Positions 52,942-63,200 of a stretch of DNA of 64,000 bases are shown here, piece by piece. The DNA is from Siphonodentalium dalli (Eukaryota > Mollusca > Scaphopoda > Gadilida > Siphonodentaliidae). Position 1 is the stretch's first letter. The number at the start of each line of letters is the position of its first letter. Both the position numbers and the translations under genes were made by a program. The notes below the pieces were generated by a model. It searched no databases, was not told the origin of the DNA, and worked only from the letters and a program-made list of their open reading frames with translations. Location: NCBI GenBank assembly GCA_032622095.1, contig CP136062.1, positions 138,466,351 to 138,530,350 on the forward strand. Direction: 5' to 3'.

Positions 52942-53156
52942 CCGTAATGCCCTAAATAATCGACTCCTTAACCACAGCAGAATTATGGGTAATTCTTCAG
53001 GATTTAGTCGGAAATATGGCTTGTTGCCATTCATCGGAAAGCTCTCACTGAGAGCTTTCCGATGAATGGCAACAAGCCATATTTCAGACTAAATCCTGAA
53101 AAATTACCCATAATTCTGCTGTGGGGTTAAGGAGTCGATTATTTAGGGCATTACTG
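52942..53156. mobile_element. TA-bounded palindromic element, 215 bp
   Basis: Left end CCGTAATGCCCTAAATAATC, right end the inverse with CATTACTG, TA on both sides. Full palindrome, same family as 49497-49695. Confidence 0.85.
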
Positions 53157-53386
53157 TATGTAGAAATAACGACTTGGCTCTAGATTAATATAGATTGTTT
53201 TGAAGATGCCGTATCTCCTCCCTCAACTTTCTGTAAAGATTCTGGGGAATAAAATAATAATTTACAGGAGTGTCCATCACTAGGACATAATGTATTCCTC
53301 CCAATTATTTCTATGAACTGGAACAGAAAATAAATGTGGCCATTTTAAGAACATTACAACATTTACAATTGGAAGTCTGTCTTTAA

Positions 53387-53776
53387 CCCTTTACCCAACA
53401 AACCGGCCAAAACCGGCCAAATAAAGCTTCAACAGCCTAAAATATCTTCGGTCTGTCTCAATAGAACCATACAAATATGGATATCATTGGAACCGGCTCC
53501 TTGACCACATTGTGATAGTTAGTTATGCCCTGTGCCAATGCATTCTCTTATATATGCGAGTCGACCATAGGTCGCCTCGCATATATAAGAGAATGCATTG
53601 GCCTAAAAAAAATCTTTTTTTAACACTTTTTACCATTTTTTCTTACATTCTTTAACAATTTTATAATTTTTAATGTGTTAAGCCAATGCATTCTCTTATA
53701 TATGCGAGGCGACCTATGGTCGACTCGCATATATAAGAGAATGCATTGGCACAGGGCCGTTCTGTTGGGTAAAGGG
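53387..53776. mobile_element. TTAA element, family A, most complete copy
   Basis: TTAA at 53383-53386 and 53777-53780. TIR CCCTTTACCCAACA with the inverse. Two intact 69-bp palindromes at 53534-53602 and 53682-53750, separated by about 80 bp that includes 'accattttttcttacattct'. 390 bp. Confidence 0.9.
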
Positions 53777-53789
53777 TTAAGACACTTTT

Positions 53790-54550
53790 ATTTGATATAT
53801 ATATATTAATTATATGACCATAAACTTTCTTCTAAAAGTCCCATACTAAATGATGGGCAAAAGAATTTGATAAATCACGATATCTACCTGGTTGTTCTAT
53901 AAATAGGCAATATGTGTTAATAACAAGATCACGCGACATAATTTTCAGATGTTCAATTAACTACAAGTGATTTGTGGATGTTCATGACAATGTAGTGATG
54001 TTTGGTAATATATTTATTGTTTATTAAATTTTGTCTTGTTGAAAAACATTGTTTTGCATTTTATATATATGGGTCAGTAAGGTAGTTCAGGCCTAATGGG
54101 CTTGATAGCATTGGTGGATCATATAATAAAACACTTATTGCATGGTTTTGAGGTTGACATGAGGAATTTATCAACCCTTGGAAGTTAATATTCACCTCGG
54201 CCTGCGGCCTCGGTGAATATTAATAAATGCAATAAATGTATGATATATATGCAACAGCTGATGTTTCTCTTGTGTGGTTTTGGTAACCTATGTACCTTTA
54301 AACCAAGTCTTTTAAGCTCTGTGTAATATGTAAGACATTTGGCAATTCCTGCATTATTTTCAACTGCAAAAAGTCTGTCATGTCAACATCCCAGCATATG
54401 ACATCATGATGTCATTCATCAGTGAAGATTAAATACATACTCAATGATCAAAATATTGTCTGAAAGAGGAGCCTCTGAATAACTAACTTATTATAAATTC
54501 TACAAAACGAGAAAATTACTTTTAGCGTTCATGTATAGCAATAATCAATC
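53790..54550. other. No further element recognised
   Basis: AT-rich sequence. A small palindrome, 'aatattcacctcggcctgcg' against 'cctcggtgaatatt', lies at 54188-54222. Confidence 0.4.
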
Positions 54551-54558
54551 ATATTTAC

Positions 54559-54777
54559 CTCATCTATATATCCTTGGTAATTTCGCAATCCAGTTCCCTG
54601 TCCAATCGTCATTGAGCAATCAACTTTAGCTATGTCCCCGCTCAGGTCTTTTTCTGGAATATTCATCATATATTTGCAATCATTTACCTTTTTGTAATGA
54701 AGCAGCCCATCATACCAGTAGGGCATAGAGGGTAGGATATAGTGTGGGGTAATATTTGTTTGGTAATACCATCGTGA
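54559..54777 (-). CDS. LamG/ConA-like domain exon (candidate)
   Basis: 73 codons on the minus strand. There is a possible acceptor (aatggtag) above 54777 and a donor gag|gtaaat below 54559; both junctions are in phase 0. The reading ends MTIGQGTGLRNYQGYIDE. The IG...F/Y-x-G-Y-I-D-E pattern is typical of the last strands of laminin-G-like and pentraxin-like jelly-roll domains. The N-terminal half reads RWYYQTNITPHYILPSMPYW. The next exon would lie at lower coordinates and was not identified. Its relation to the exon candidate at 57735 is inferred from strand and domain type. Confidence 0.45.
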
Positions 54778-54789
54778 CTACCATTAGAA

Positions 54790-55480
54790 TGCTTATGATA
54801 TGTGAAAATTCCTTTCACTCTCTCGCTGTGAATTATAAATCTTTGGTAACTCGAGATAATTGGGTCTATAATAATGTTTTATACATAAATTCACACTGTG
54901 TGCAATTTGTCTACATTACATGATATTGGTGTGCCTTTCTGAAATTTCATCAGTATCACGTAATGTCACTTGACATGGGTCATTGTCATATTGTTTTATA
55001 CAGAAATACACACAGATTATTCAATTGTGTAACTTTGTGTAAGTACAGCCCTGACCAGTGACCACCCATCTGTCAAAGCAACAATTAGCCACCTTTTAAT
55101 TTTAAGATCGATGCATGACTAATGACCAGAGCCCATTCTCACCATCAGAATAGTTAGAAGAAAATGTTTGATGCTATCCGAAGAAAATACATTCAATTTT
55201 GTAGCAGACAACAATTATGTCTGATTCGACCAAGACTTGTGTGTAATTTTGTATTTAAATAATGCACACGTTGTGCATTTATGTATAAAACGTTATGACA
55301 CAGATCTTGTCAGCATAGCTGGATACTTGGTGATACTTACTTGATTCCTATTCATTTATTTGAAGGAGTTTTCACATAACGAACCCCACAACCAGCCATA
55401 AGCAGCCAAGGCCGTTTCTTGGAAATATTATTTGATCATCCTACCCAGAATGGAATAGAAACCACAGGATGTTTCTCAAC
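54790..55480. other. No gene recognised
   Basis: AT-rich sequence between the LamG-like exon and the TIR element. No recognisable structure. Confidence 0.3.
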
Positions 55481-55486
55481 CTGCAT

Positions 55487-56043
55487 ATATGTGACCCGCC
55501 ATACCAAATCCAGCCGTAAGTCGGGATTTTGTTTACCCTGTGCCAATGCATTCTCTTATATATGCGAGTCGACCATAGGTCGCCTCGCATATATAAGAGA
55601 ATGCATTGGCCTAACAATTTTTTACAATTTTAATAATTTTTTCTTGTATTCTTTAACAATTTTATAATTTCACCCATACAGAGCCCCAGACAAACATGAG
55701 CAGACGACACTCTTCTATATGCTTCTATATTTTTTCTTGTATTCTTTAACAATTTTATAATTTCACCCATACAGAGCCCCAGACAAACATGAGCAGACGA
55801 CACTCTTCTATATGCTTCTATATGTGTGGGGCTCCCTGCAGGGTAATGGATGTTTTTTATTTTATGTCCTAAAAATTGTAAGAAACATTTATTTAAAAAA
55901 AAATGATAAAAAATTGTTAGGCCAATGCATTCTCTTATATATGTGAGGCGACCTATGGTCGACTCGCATATATAAGAGAATGCATTAGCACAGGGTAAAA
56001 AAATCCCGACTTACAACTGGATTTGATATGGCGGGTCACATAT
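55487..56043. mobile_element. TIR element with 'tatgtgacccgcc' ends, copy 1
   Basis: Ends 'tatgtgacccgccatac' and 'atatggcgggtcacata' continue as inverted arms through 'aagtcgggatttt' into the 69-bp palindrome at each side (55544-55612 and 55920-55988). The centre contains a 90-bp tandem duplication (about 55655-55824) of 'ttcacccatacagagcccca' sequence. Confidence 0.75.
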
Positions 56044-56416
56044 GAACATCCCAGAAAATGAAGGATAGACCATTCCATTGTATACCTTCAGAATTAAATG
56101 AGAGGAACCATCCAAGAGTGCATGCGTTACTAGAGTGCGATTGATCACTTTGTTTACTATCCTGATGCCAATTTCTTTTCTCTATATGGCTGGATACTTG
56201 AGCCAGAGCTCAGGTGTAGATATACCCAATGAATTGAAGGAGGTGGGTGTATGCTCAAATGTCATGCTAATAACTCTCGTATTGCTGGCTTGAAGCCAGA
56301 GCATTGTGAATAACTATTGTAATACATATTTTGCCTGTCGGGAGTGGTGGTTCATGTAAGTTTCAAGAACTTGTCCTCCATTGCCCCAATATCTGCAATT
56401 TCATTACACAAAATAA

Positions 56417-56896
56417 ATATGTGACCCGCCATAACAAATCTAGTCGGAAGTCGGGAATTTGTTTTACCCTGTGCCAATGCATTCTCTTATATATGCGAGT
56501 CGGCCATAGGTCGCCTCGCATATATAAGAGAATGCATTGGCCTAACAAATTTTTATCATGTTTTTTAAATAAATGTTTCTTTCAATTTTTAGGACATAAA
56601 ATAAAAAAACATCCATTACCCTGCACGGAGCCCCACACATGTATAGAAGCATATAGAAGAGTGTCGTCTGCTCATGTTCGTCTGGGGCTCTGTATGGGTG
56701 AAATTATAAAATGGTTAAAGAATACAAGAAAAAATTATTAAAATTGTTAGGCCAATGAATTCTCTTATATATGCGAGGCGACCTCTTATATATGCGAGGC
56801 GACCTATGGTCGACTCGCATATATAAGAGAATGCATTGGCACAGGGTAAAAAAAATCCCGACTTCCGACTGGATTTTGATATGGCGGGTCACATAT
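56417..56896. mobile_element. TIR element with 'tatgtgacccgcc' ends, copy 2
   Basis: Same ends and palindromic arms as copy 1. The central segment lies in the opposite orientation. The right palindrome has a small internal duplication of 'tatatgcgaggcgacct' (about 56765-56806). Confidence 0.75.
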
Positions 56897-56899
56897 GGT

Positions 56900-57485
56900 T
56901 AAATAAAACCAGGGGTGAGTTAGATATCTTCCACCCTCGAAATGGTCATGAAACCCTTTAACCACGTGTTATTTTCAAATATTGTGTGGATTAAGAAATT
57001 GTGGGATTACCTGTAATTGGTGTTCAGAATATAAATCTGCAGCTATATATATCAGTGATTTTCAAATATAGTTCAAGAATGAGGGTGCTGGATGTTCATT
57101 ATATAAATTTGCAATCTAATATAATTTCCCCTGATAACAGAACAAATTCATTAAATAAATTTAATCATTGAACCAGGAACGTGGCTAGAAAGTGTCTGTT
57201 GGGGGGTGTCCATCTTGGAATATCCAACTGCGCCCCACTTCAAAGTATGCAGATTTTAATTTACACCCCCTCCTTGGGTTGGAATATTTCAACTGATGAG
57301 CAAGCTTCCCACCTATTGGAAATTCCAAGCTAACACCCTGACCCCCACCCCCAAGGTTGGAAATTTTCCCAACTGTTAGTCATTTTAGTCCAAAAAATCG
57401 ACCGAACGTAGGAAAATATATGACTTTTGGTTTTAAAATAACAAATTTCACACCAAATACTGGTAGGAAAATTAAACCAACAGAA
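56900..57485. other. No gene recognised
   Basis: Low-complexity stretch with 'ccaactg' and poly-C-rich pieces at 57230-57370. No supportable feature. Confidence 0.3.
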
Positions 57486-57491
57486 CAGTTA

Positions 57492-57646
57492 CAGTAATGC
57501 CCTAAATAATCGACTCCTTAACCACAGCAGAATTATGGGTAACTTTTCAGGATTTAGTCGGAAATATGGCTTGTTGCCATTCATCGGAAAGCTCTGTGCC
57601 ATCGTTCTGCTGTGGTTAAGGAGTCGATTATTTAGGGCATTACTAC
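57492..57646. mobile_element. TA-bounded palindromic element, 155-bp deletion form
   Basis: Left end CAGTAATGCCCTAAATAATC, right end 'gattatttagggcattacta'. The left arm is complete to 'ggaaagctctg', and part of the right arm is deleted. Same family as 49497-49695. Confidence 0.8.
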
Positions 57647-57734
57647 ATTTCAACCTATATTTGGTCGGAAATTTCCAACTGTTGAAACTATTTGCCCTTC
57701 CCCCATGTAGTCACGTCCCTGCTTTGTACAATAC

Positions 57735-57936
57735 CTGATCCTTCCATAGCATAAGAATTGCCATCCAAATGAAGCTCTGCTCTTATTCCATCCTTTAGTA
57801 AGACAACATCATGCCATCCCCCCATGGACTGTAATGAAGAGATGCCTATATTAAACCACATAGTTGATGAAAATGAGGCATTTCCTAGAGTATCAAGAAG
57901 TATTACTACCAGTATTATGTTGAGTCCAATAATGCC
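57735..57936 (-). CDS. LamG/ConA-like domain exon (candidate)
   Basis: 202 bp between an acceptor 'ttagttcag' and a donor tcag|gtattg on the minus strand; phase 0 in, phase 1 out. The reading includes GNASFSSTMWFNIG, then GGWHDVVLLKDGIRAELHLD and GNSYAM. The order S-x-x-M/L-W-F, then W-H-x-V-V-L-x-K-D-G, then L-x-L-D-G is typical of LamG/concanavalin-like folds. The first 15 residues are hydrophobic and may mean the true acceptor lies elsewhere. It does not join directly in phase to 54559-54777, so an intervening exon would be needed if both belong to one gene. Confidence 0.45.
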
Positions 57937-58116
57937 CTGAACTAATTGGAAGTGTATTCTCAATGATGCTATGGGACCATTATAGCGGAGGTGTGGGGGA
58001 GTATTGAACCATGTCATGCGTCATTCCCCCTCCTAATCCCTTGATACTTCTCTTTGCTTATGGTTCCATGGGGATACCCCAAAACGGAATAAGACAATTC
58101 ATATTAATGTGATTAA

Positions 58117-58463
58117 AGGGTTACTTTACACTTAATCCGGCCATTTATGTGACCATCTCTTATTACACTCAACAGAATATATGCAACAAATGAATGAATT
58201 TGAACCATGGATTAGAGCAAAATACACCCATGTGCTCTACAAATTATCCAAACAACATGGTAATTATAATGAAAATGAATTAATGACCCGAGTCATCAAC
58301 TCATTTTCATTATAATTTCTATGTTGTTTGCATCATTTATAGAGCGCATGAGTATATCTGGTACTAATTCATGGCTCAAATTAATTCATTTGTTGCATAT
58401 ATTCTTTTGAGTATAAAATGAGATAGGACCCATAAATGGCTGGATTTAGTGTACAGTCCCCTT
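58117..58463. mobile_element. TTAA-bounded foldback element
   Basis: TTAA at 58113-58116 and 58464-58467. The ends 'agggttactttacacttaat' with 'ccggccatttat' and the inverse 'ataaatggctggatttagtg' with 'tacagtcccctt'. The arms pair for most of the length, with the centre near 'gacccgagtcatc'. Related to 6251-6893. Confidence 0.7.
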
Positions 58464-58469
58464 TTAAAT

Positions 58470-59050
58470 AGGGATTATTAAATTGGTTTCGATGATTACA
58501 TGAAATAATTCACGAGGGGAAATGGGTCTGTTAAAACCTGAGTAAGCGGACGAATAGAACCTGCTCCCCGAGTATATTAAAATTATGTCATGTAACCATC
58601 GATAAGAATTGATTATGCTGTTTATTACACACTGTCCACCACTAAAATGCACTAATTCCAACGATAATATGTGACAAAATAGTCCCATATCAGCTGGATC
58701 ACCAAGGACGTAATTCACAGGTGCATGTGACGTCACTTTTAATTCACCAATAAATCCTTATAAATCACGACTAAGTGAGTAATGAGACTATTTAAATCGA
58801 CATGGCTCATTTGACCCTTCAAATGATATATACATAGTTTGATAGGAGGGATGAACATAATTCGATACAAACGCAAAATACCAGTATTCAGGCTTTATAC
58901 ACTGTAAAAAATAAAACTTTCTTAAAGACACAGGTGGCGTTCGTTGCAGAAATATTCATATTTGTTTAAATCGCCGTCAACAGAAGGAATATTAAAATAT
59001 ATATAATTTTGTTCATATGCCAAACATAATCAGCGCGTAAATAGTATATT
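58470..59050. other. No gene recognised
   Basis: A minus-strand open frame (58464-58736) has no recognisable domain. The rest is AT-rich. Confidence 0.3.
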
Positions 59051-59069
59051 GTCATCAAGACCTACGATG

Positions 59070-59300
59070 GTGTACGTAAACAAGAGCCTGCTCGTGTTAC
59101 AGAAGTTTTGCTTCTGTTTACATAACACAGCTCAATTCTATTGGTTAATCACACACATCTGATATAAACGCTCTTTATTATTTCCATATCAGGAAAACAG
59201 TAAAAAACAACGCTCTTTATGTTTACCATATCCGGATCTAAACAAAAGCCAGGTTCTGTAACGTTTTTTGCTTTTGTTTACATAACAAAGGAAAAACATT
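59070..59300 (+). repeat. Direct repeat of a 5' module upstream of the LINE
   Basis: 'gtaaacaagagcct..tgttacagaagttttgcttctgtttacataacacag' at 59075-59134 is repeated in diverged form at 59235-59288 ('ctaaacaaaagcc..ctgtaacg..tgcttttgtttacataacaaag'), a spacing of about 160 bp. It may be a monomer-type LINE 5' UTR. Confidence 0.45.
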
Positions 59301-59559
59301 TGACAATAACATACTGTTTATGCATATTTCTGATTGGTATAAGAACAAAGTCTCTCTATATTTTATTATTATTTCTGTTTATGGCGGTTTTTGACGGAGG
59401 TGAATATTTTAACAGCATACCCACCGCCAACGCCGCCCGTATCTTTAAAGCTGAGAAATGTCTCAGCTGTTTCTAACTTTTTCTACAGAAGTGAGACAAA
59501 ACACGTTAGTGTTAAGATATAGAAGTGTTTGTATACACGCTATCATGATATTGGTCTGA

Positions 59560-60210
59560 CTGAAACAGTTGAAATTCATATTTAAAGAGAGTCCATCTAG
59601 CTCCCACGCCACAAACTTGTACAACAACATAATATTTATAAATCCAGATTTCAAATCACCTACTTCTCGGCAATCCCCGAAATCATCGCCTATCTCGGTA
59701 AAGGAAACAGCCTCTCAGACAGCTTATCGTAAGGAATCGTACTTGGAAGACATCACTGTTGAAGATTCCCCTGGTGAATCAAGGGGTGCTGCCACAAAAT
59801 ATCGCCACAGCAATACAAGTAAACCTGAGGAAAACTTTGATCGACGACGACGTGCATCTGACAGCAGTGATCGTTCTCATTATTCTCATAATCAACGCTA
59901 TCGGAAATTTATGCATCAAAAACATGATAATCCCATGAAGACAGCTCGTCTCTTTGTTACTAACCTGCCATTAAATTGTGATGCTAATGTTTTGAATTCC
60001 TATTTGGAAAAGTATGACATTCCGTACACCATCATCAGAATTTTCAGGACACGACGTTCTAGTTACACATCGGCAAGAATAAATGTGTGTGTAGATAACG
60101 TATGTGACGTTCTGGAACCTCACTTTTGGCCCAACGACGTTCAATGCAAAGAGTGGGTCGAACACAAAGTTTATAAATCTACAACACAAAAGGGACAGTA
60201 CTCTAGTTAA
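59560..60210 (+). CDS. LINE ORF1 protein (nucleic-acid-binding, no clear start)
   Basis: The frame encodes a Ser- and Arg-rich, low-complexity first half with DRRRRASDSSDRSHYSH. An RRM-like fold follows: ARLFVTNLPLNCDANVLNSY (about residues 125-145), then a strand YTSARINV and the motif LEPHFWPNDVQCKEW. The FWP..V motif after such a fold recurs in ORF1 products of several animal LINE groups, which coat LINE RNA. No ATG lies near the start; the first in-frame ATG is at about 59911, inside the basic region. The N-terminus may therefore be truncated, spliced or frameshifted. Confidence 0.65.
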   Translation: MKQLKFIFKESPSSSHATNLYNNIIFINPDFKSPTSRQSPKSSPISVKETASQTAYRKESYLEDITVEDSPGESRGAATKYRHSNTSKPEENFDRRRRASDSSDRSHYSHNQRYRKFMHQKHDNPMKTARLFVTNLPLNCDANVLNSYLEKYDIPYTIIRIFRTRRSSYTSARINVCVDNVCDVLEPHFWPNDVQCKEWVEHKVYKSTTQKGQYSS

Positions 60211-60267
60211 CTCATTTACAGAATGGAGTTATCTCTCTTTTAACAGTTTCGCATTCCTCAGCGAGAC

Positions 60268-63200
60268 ATGAAGGCAAATAAGTGCAGAATTGTTACTTTG
60301 TTAATGTATTTGATATGTATTTTGTCGCTATTATTCTGTGTCTCACATTTTCAGTATTTATCAAAGAAGGATGAGCTTCCTGCGGTGGCTCAAATGTATG
60401 ATTTTCCACTGGTGCAAAGTATCTTGATCCACAAAATGCTTTCCTTTGGCACATGGAACGCGACTGGTATTCTTTCGTCTGCGTGTTATCTCAGTAATTT
60501 TCTTGACAAACTGAACCTGGATATCTGTGGCATCAGCGAGCATTGGTTATGTGATGCAGATTTACCTTACTTTCGCCACATTAACTCAAAATATGACTTT
60601 TTTGCTGTTAGCGATTTTTCTCAACGCCTCCCTTGGAAACGCGGGCGTTACTCTGGTGGCGTATGCCTCATGTGGAATCGCGATAGGCTCGGGAGCAGAG
60701 TAAACCCTCTTGATATAAATGATGATCGCATTATCGGCATACAAGTAAACATGGGAAGGAGATATATTTTCATATTCCAAGTTTATCTTCCGTCTACGAA
60801 CTATACTGTAGCATTTTTCCGGGAGTACATCCAGAAGTTGATTGACCTCCGCGATACATATAGTGTTCTCGGCAAAGTGGTTTTTATGGGCGACTTCAAT
60901 GCAAGCCTTCAGCGTGATGATGCGCGTGCCAAATCATTTAAGAAGTTTTTAGACAATAAGTTTATCTCTGTCAATGTCGTGTCTTTTCCCCTGAATATAC
61001 CTGCAACACACGTTCCTGCCATGGGTTATCCTGGTTCAGTGATCGATCACATTGTCGTCAACAAAGACGACACTGATCTTATTTTTCATTGCGAAATTCT
61101 GGACGATGATGCAATCAATGTGTCCAACCATAGGCCCATTTACGTCATGATGAAGTACGATGACTATACATATACACCTCGAAGTAGTACAATTCCAAGC
61201 CATAGTACATGTAAGTTCAGTTGGAAGAAGTTTAAGCTAGACACTGTAATGCAATTGTCGTATCAGTCAGATTTAGCTACATCGTTACCACGCGATGACG
61301 TAAATAACAAATCTGAGTTGGATACATTTTATGAAAACATAGTTAACTCTATCACAGTTTCTGCTCAGAATAATATCCCAAAGAAACGTTTTAAGAAGTT
61401 TCTTAAACCTTACTGGTCGAAAGAATTAAGCTTACTTCACAAGAGTATGCGATATCACAGATCTGTTTGGATTTCGGTTGGTAGGCCAATTAATGATGCA
61501 ACTGGTTTATATCGCTGTTATAAAGATGCCAAATGCTCTTTCAGGCGCGAATACCGGAGGGCATCAACTAATTTTCTTCGCTCTTTTAACGATGACATAG
61601 ATAAAAGCGCTGAGTGTGATCAAGATACTTTCTTCAGACTCTTCAACGCGAAACGCAAATCATTAGGGACACTTGGTAGCACACACTTCTCCTTTCAAAA
61701 TTCGATAGTACGAGAAACCCCAGATATTCTTGAAGCTTGGGCTGAGTACTATTATAACATTTTTTCCACACCGCTAACGGATCCCAAGTTTGACGAATCA
61801 CATTTTAACCATGTCAACCAATTTGTAGAGACCGAATCGATGAAAAATTCAACATGCCCATTAGACGGATTGTTAACTTTTCCAACTAATATGAAGGAAA
61901 TCACATCTCTTTGTCGCACTTTAAACCTCAACAAAGCAGCTGGTACAGATGGTGTAAATTATGAGCATATTATTTTTGGTGGTGAGGCTCTTGCCCGCTG
62001 CATTGCTACCTTGTACAACTATTTCTTCCAATTTGAACATATACCACTTGGTGCTAAGCGTGGTTGTATAATATCTCTATATAAGGGACATCCTAAACCA
62101 AAAGATTCCTTTGATAGTTACAGAGCAATTACTCTGCTACCAGCAATATATAAACTTTTTGAGAAACTTTTATTATCGAGAATGGAGAAGTATACTGCCT
62201 TTGCAATTGAAGTTGATTCCTTGCAGAATGGGTTCCAGCGGGGCATAAGTTGCAACATGTCTTCTTTTCTTGTAACAGAAAGTATAGCGTATACATCCGA
62301 GAGACAGAGCAAACTGTTTGCCTGTTTCTTGGATGTATGGAAAGCTTTCGATAGTGTTTGGATAAACGGTTTATTGTATAAACTGCATAAGAGGCAATTA
62401 CAGGGAAAAATTTGGAGGCTATTTTACCACTTGTTGAACAATATTAGCTGCTGCATTAAATACCAAGGTGGTTGCTCTAGGTGGATCCCAATGCTGCAAG
62501 GAACAAGGCAGGGAGGTACATTATCTCCCCTCTTTTATATTATATATATCAATGATCTTTTGTCAAATCTAAAGTCATCGGGATATGGCCTTTCGATGCA
62601 AGGTGCAAATTGCACGTGTCCAACGCATGCCGATGACATGGCACTTTTCTCTTTAACTGCATATGGACTTCAGTCTCTTGTCGATATTTGTGTCGAATAT
62701 AGCTTGAAATGGCGTTATAGATACAACCCAAACAAAACCCATGTCATTGTTTTCAATGAAAGTGCTAACGCAGCACTTAAACGTCATAAGAACTGGCACA
62801 TGTCTTCTCATGGCCTAACAGAAACCGACAGTGTTACTCATTTAGGTATTCCGCTTGAGAAATATAATTTTCGCTCAAAACTTGTTGACAATATTTGTAC
62901 AAAAACGAAGAATGCTTTCTTCTCTTTGGCTAATGCTGGCCTGCATGCAGGCGGTATTACCCCAGCGAGCTCTCTCAAGATTTACAAGTCCGTGGTCTTA
63001 CCGCGAGGCCTATACGGTAGTGAATTTTTGTGTGGTCTCTCTCAATCGGACACTGTTCAACTAGAGAAAGCACATCGTATGTGCCTCAAACTTATACAAG
63101 GCCTCAAAACTAGGACTAGCACAGACATGGTCTTGGGTCTGCTTGGTATTTCTCCTTTAATCACATTCATTAATTGTAGAAAAGTGTCCTTGTTTTCGTC

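Noticed and set aside
58464-58736. 90-codon minus-strand frame upstream of the LamG-like exons
   Set aside because: It could have been an additional exon, but I see no LamG signature and no clean acceptor-donor pair, and the frame overlaps the edge of a TTAA element.
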